Origin: Halothiobacillus sp.
GTDB lineage: Bacteria; Pseudomonadota; Gammaproteobacteria; Halothiobacillales; Halothiobacillaceae
Assembly (NCBI GenBank): GCA_020061705.1
Contig: JAGUXT010000058.1
Coordinates: 1 to 64,000 of the forward strand
DNA length: 64,000 bases
Direction: 5' to 3'
Each line of letters opens with the position of its first letter. Position 1 is the first letter of the stretch. Both the position numbers and the translations under genes were made by a program. A model generated the notes under the pieces. The model ran no database searches. It was not told the origin of the DNA and saw only the letters and a list, made by a program, of their open reading frames with translations. Shown in pieces: positions 60,902-64,000 of the stretch.

Positions 60902-62272
60902 ATGAACCGCACGATGCACGACGCAAACACCGCCACCACTGACACTCCCACCCCCAAAAAGCTCTACATCAAGACTTGGGGTTGCCAGATGAATGAATAC
61001 GACAGCCAGAAAATGGGTGACGTGCTTGATGCGGCGAATGGCATGACCCTTACCGACAACGCCGAAGAGGCCGATGTCATCCTGCTCAACACCTGCTCCA
61101 TCCGCGAAAAGGCGCAGGAAAAAGTCTTCTCGCAACTGGGGCAGTGGAAAGAGCTCAAGCGCCACAAACCCGAGCTGGTCATCGGTGTAGGCGGCTGCGT
61201 TGCCAGCCAGGAAGGCGCCGCCATCCGCGAACGCGCGCCCTATGTCGATCTGGTCTTCGGCCCGCAAACCCTGCACCGCCTGCCGGAAATGCTGAGCGAG
61301 GTGCGCAGCAGCGGCCAATCGGTGGTCGATATTTCCTTCCCCGAAATCGAAAAATTCGACAACCTGCCCGAACCGCGTGCCGATGGCGTGACAGCTTTTG
61401 TGTCCATCATGGAAGGCTGCTCCAAGTACTGCACCTTCTGCGTCGTGCCCTACACCCGTGGTGAAGAAGTTTCACGCCCGTTCGACGACGTTCTGGCCGA
61501 AATCGCCCAACTTGCCGCCCAAGGCGTGCGCGAAGTGAACCTGCTCGGCCAAAACGTCAATTCCTATCGCGGCGCAATGCACGACGGCGGTCTGGCGGAT
61601 CTCGCGCTACTGATCGAATTCGTCGCCGCCATTGAAGGCATCGAACGCATCCGCTTCACCACCTCGCACCCGGTCGAGTTCACCGACCGCCTGATCGAGG
61701 CCTACCGCAACGTGCCCAAGCTGGCCAGCTTCCTGCACCTGCCGGTGCAATCCGGCTCCGACCGAATTTTGGCAGCCATGAAACGCGGCCACACCGCGCT
61801 CGAATACAAGTCCAAAATCCGCAAACTGCGCGAAGCACGCCCGGACATTTGCTTGTCTTCCGACTTCATCATCGGCTTTCCCGGCGAAACCGAGACCGAC
61901 TTTGAAGCCACCATGAAACTGATTCGTGACATCGGCTTTGACCAATCCTACAGCTTCGTTTTCAGCGCCCGCCCCGGCACGCCCGCTGCCAGCATGGAAG
62001 ACGACACGCCGCTGGATGTCAAAAAAGAACGCCTGCAACGCCTGCAAGAACTCATCAACACCCAGGCACGCGCCATTTCAGAGGCCATGCTCGGCGGCGT
62101 GCAACGCATTCTGGTCGAAGGCGCATCCACCAAAGATGCCAGCGAACTCAAAGGCCGCACCGAAAACAACCGCGTGGTGAATTTCAAGGGTGATGCCGCC
62201 CTGACCGGCCAGTTTGTCGATGTACGCATCACCGAAGTTCGCCCCAACTCGCTGCGCGGCGAACTGGTTTAA
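60902..62272 (+). CDS. miaB: tRNA-2-methylthio-N6-dimethylallyladenosine synthase
   Basis: [65 protein letters not shown] radical-SAM Cys motif, TRAM C-terminus. Confidence 0.97.
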   Translation: MNRTMHDANTATTDTPTPKKLYIKTWGCQMNEYDSQKMGDVLDAANGMTLTDNAEEADVILLNTCSIREKAQEKVFSQLGQWKELKRHKPELVIGVGGCVASQEGAAIRERAPYVDLVFGPQTLHRLPEMLSEVRSSGQSVVDISFPEIEKFDNLPEPRADGVTAFVSIMEGCSKYCTFCVVPYTRGEEVSRPFDDVLAEIAQLAAQGVREVNLLGQNVNSYRGAMHDGGLADLALLIEFVAAIEGIERIRFTTSHPVEFTDRLIEAYRNVPKLASFLHLPVQSGSDRILAAMKRGHTALEYKSKIRKLREARPDICLSSDFIIGFPGETETDFEATMKLIRDIGFDQSYSFVFSARPGTPAASMEDDTPLDVKKERLQRLQELINTQARAISEAMLGGVQRILVEGASTKDASELKGRTENNRVVNFKGDAALTGQFVDVRITEVRPNSLRGELV

Positions 62273-62290
62273 GCCGCCAGATCACACCTC

Positions 62291-63436
62291 ATGAGCCAAC
62301 ACGCGCCTAAGGCGCCGCCCGACACCTACGCCCTCAGTCTCGCACTTGAACAAGGACACGCCGACCCGAGCCCTGCTCAGGTCGCATTTACCAAACTCAT
62401 CCAACAGATTGAGAACAAACGTGCTCAACTGACTGAATGGCAGAGCACCATCAGCAACTTTCAGCAAAAATACACCCTCGACCTGCTGCCGATTTTGCAA
62501 GCCAAAAACAAACTCAAAGCCGCCTTCGTGCTGCGTCTCGACGAACTCTACGATGCCAAGGGCCTGAGCAAGCGCGAACGCGAGCGCCTCGGCGACATGA
62601 TTCTTGAGCTCGCAAGCGGCCTGCTCGCGCAAGAAAGCAACCCGCAACTGGACGCGATTTGCGACAAATACCGTCCGCACGACACTCACCCTAGGCTCAA
62701 CGAACGCCAAGCCGAAATTCTCGCCGCCATGAAAGCCGAATTTGTTGAAATGACCGGCGTGGATCTGGGTGACGATGCCGACGAACTGAGCTACGACGAA
62801 TTTATACAGCGGGCACAGGCGCACCTTGACGAGCAACACGCCGCCGAAGAGCGCGCACGCCAACAACGCAACGAGCAACGCCAGACCAAGCGCAAAAAAA
62901 GCGCCAAACAGCTCGCCAAGGAGCAAAAAGACGCCGAAGATGCGCAGGACATCAAACTCTCCGTGCGCGAGATTTACCGCAAACTGGTCAGCAACCTGCA
63001 CCCCGACCGCGAAAGCGACCCGCAGCAACGCGCACGCAAAACCGAACTCATGCAGCGCGTCAACCAGGCCTACGAAAAAAACAACCTGCTGCAACTACTT
63101 GAATTACAGATCGAACTCGAACACATCGACCCTGCAAGCCTGCGCAACCTGAGCGAAGAACGCCTGCAGCGCTACACCAAAACCCTCAAGCAGCACCTCA
63201 GCCAACTCAACACCGAAAAGAACCAGCTCGAAATGGAATTCCGCGAGCGCTTTTCCATCAGCTTCGACCACCTCGGCTACAACCCCAACCCCGCCAACAT
63301 CATGCGCCTGCTCGCACAAGACATCGCCGCCCACCAAAACGACCTGCATCGCATGAAATACGAGCTTGATGAAATTCAGGACGTGCAAAGCGTGAAAATC
63401 TGGCTAAAAGCCATGCGCTACCGCGACGGGTATTAA
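62291..63436 (+). CDS. J-domain-like coiled-coil protein
   Basis: SVREIYRKLVSNLHPDRESDPQQRARKTELMQRVNQAYEKNNLLQLLEL: HPD motif in a J-domain-like helix context near the C-terminus. Confidence 0.65.
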   Translation: MSQHAPKAPPDTYALSLALEQGHADPSPAQVAFTKLIQQIENKRAQLTEWQSTISNFQQKYTLDLLPILQAKNKLKAAFVLRLDELYDAKGLSKRERERLGDMILELASGLLAQESNPQLDAICDKYRPHDTHPRLNERQAEILAAMKAEFVEMTGVDLGDDADELSYDEFIQRAQAHLDEQHAAEERARQQRNEQRQTKRKKSAKQLAKEQKDAEDAQDIKLSVREIYRKLVSNLHPDRESDPQQRARKTELMQRVNQAYEKNNLLQLLELQIELEHIDPASLRNLSEERLQRYTKTLKQHLSQLNTEKNQLEMEFRERFSISFDHLGYNPNPANIMRLLAQDIAAHQNDLHRMKYELDEIQDVQSVKIWLKAMRYRDGY

Positions 63437-63475
63437 ACCGTAGGTTAGCGGGACATTACAACCAAACGATTCAGC

Positions 63476-64000
63476 ATGCTCAAATCACTATCACGCCATT
63501 GGGACACAATCTTTCCAGGCACCCAGCCAATAGGCTACCTATTTCGTGAGCTCTATCCAGAGCGTTGGGTTCGCTTTCACAGCCTTCCTGAATCCAAGCG
63601 ATATGCTGAAAACCGTGCGGAATACACCGAGATATTTAGTCGACAAAACCAGATCCTCCCAGAACTTATCAAAAGCCAAGAAATTATCCTTTTAACAACA
63701 ACGTCCAGCATTTCAGCGTCACCGCACCGCATCAAAAGGGAGGGCAGGGGCTATCTCTCCAAGAGAGCCAAAAAACTGGCCAGACTTGATCCTCATGCCA
63801 AGTTTTGGCGTACCGTTGCGATGCGTGCACATGAAGATATAGATGAGCCGTGGACCTATTACTGGCACATTTTTGCAAGCCAGCGCACATTCACGGAGGG
63901 TTGCATTGATCCAATTCTGGCTCTCGCTGCCGACTTCGTCGAAGAGAATGTTTTCATTTTGAGCCCCAATGACTCGTGGTTATTCCTTCCATACGACGGC
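63476..64000 (+). CDS. Hypothetical protein, truncated at right edge; possibly DUF3885-like
   Basis: ORF absent from the supplied track because it runs off the window. My translation: MLKSLSRHWDTIFPGTQPIGYLFRELYPERWVRFHSLPESKRYAENRAEYTEIFSRQNQILPELIK...NDSWLFLPYDG, open to 64000. Confidence 0.6.
   Translation, partial: MLKSLSRHWDTIFPGTQPIGYLFRELYPERWVRFHSLPESKRYAENRAEYTEIFSRQNQILPELIKSQEIILLTTTSSISASPHRIKREGRGYLSKRAKKLARLDPHAKFWRTVAMRAHEDIDEPWTYYWHIFASQRTFTEGCIDPILALAADFVEENVFILSPNDSWLFLPYDG

Overview
This 64 kb window is gene-dense and bacterial, most likely from a gammaproteobacterium (inferred from gene content only). It is dominated by cell-surface and secretion functions. (1) A type I secretion module (ABC permease/ATPase and HlyD adaptor) sits beside a SapC-family gene and a glycosyltransferase. 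Three proteins share a DUF4214-like N-terminus: one truncated at the left edge and two large paralogs carrying 8 and 7 delta-60-like beta-propeller repeats. (2) Polysaccharide genes include gmd/rmd-like (GDP-D-rhamnose), a WecA/WbpL-like and a WcaJ-like initiating transferase around a Wzx-like flippase, rfbACDB (dTDP-L-rhamnose), Wzm/Wzt-like ABC export with an extended Wzt, and many glycosyltransferases. Among these are a PIG-L/GT2/GT2 multidomain enzyme, two HAD-containing proteins that share a second conserved domain, and a SPINDLY-like TPR O-GlcNAc transferase homolog. (3) A compact type II secretion operon (gspE-F-G-H-I-J-K-L-M-N/C-D) is followed by an uncharacterised secreted-protein gene with a tandem-hairpin leader and a strong terminator. 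(4) The right flank holds glmS, an EamA transporter, miaB, a J-domain-like protein and a truncated ORF absent from the supplied track. Two families of REP-like palindromes recur. No rRNA, tRNA, CRISPR array or transposase was recognised. The most interesting candidates are the DUF4214/propeller proteins as type I secretion cargo, and the paired HAD + 'SRDG/DxGWSG' proteins, one of which carries a GT2 domain and a 21-bp heptad-repeat coiled coil.
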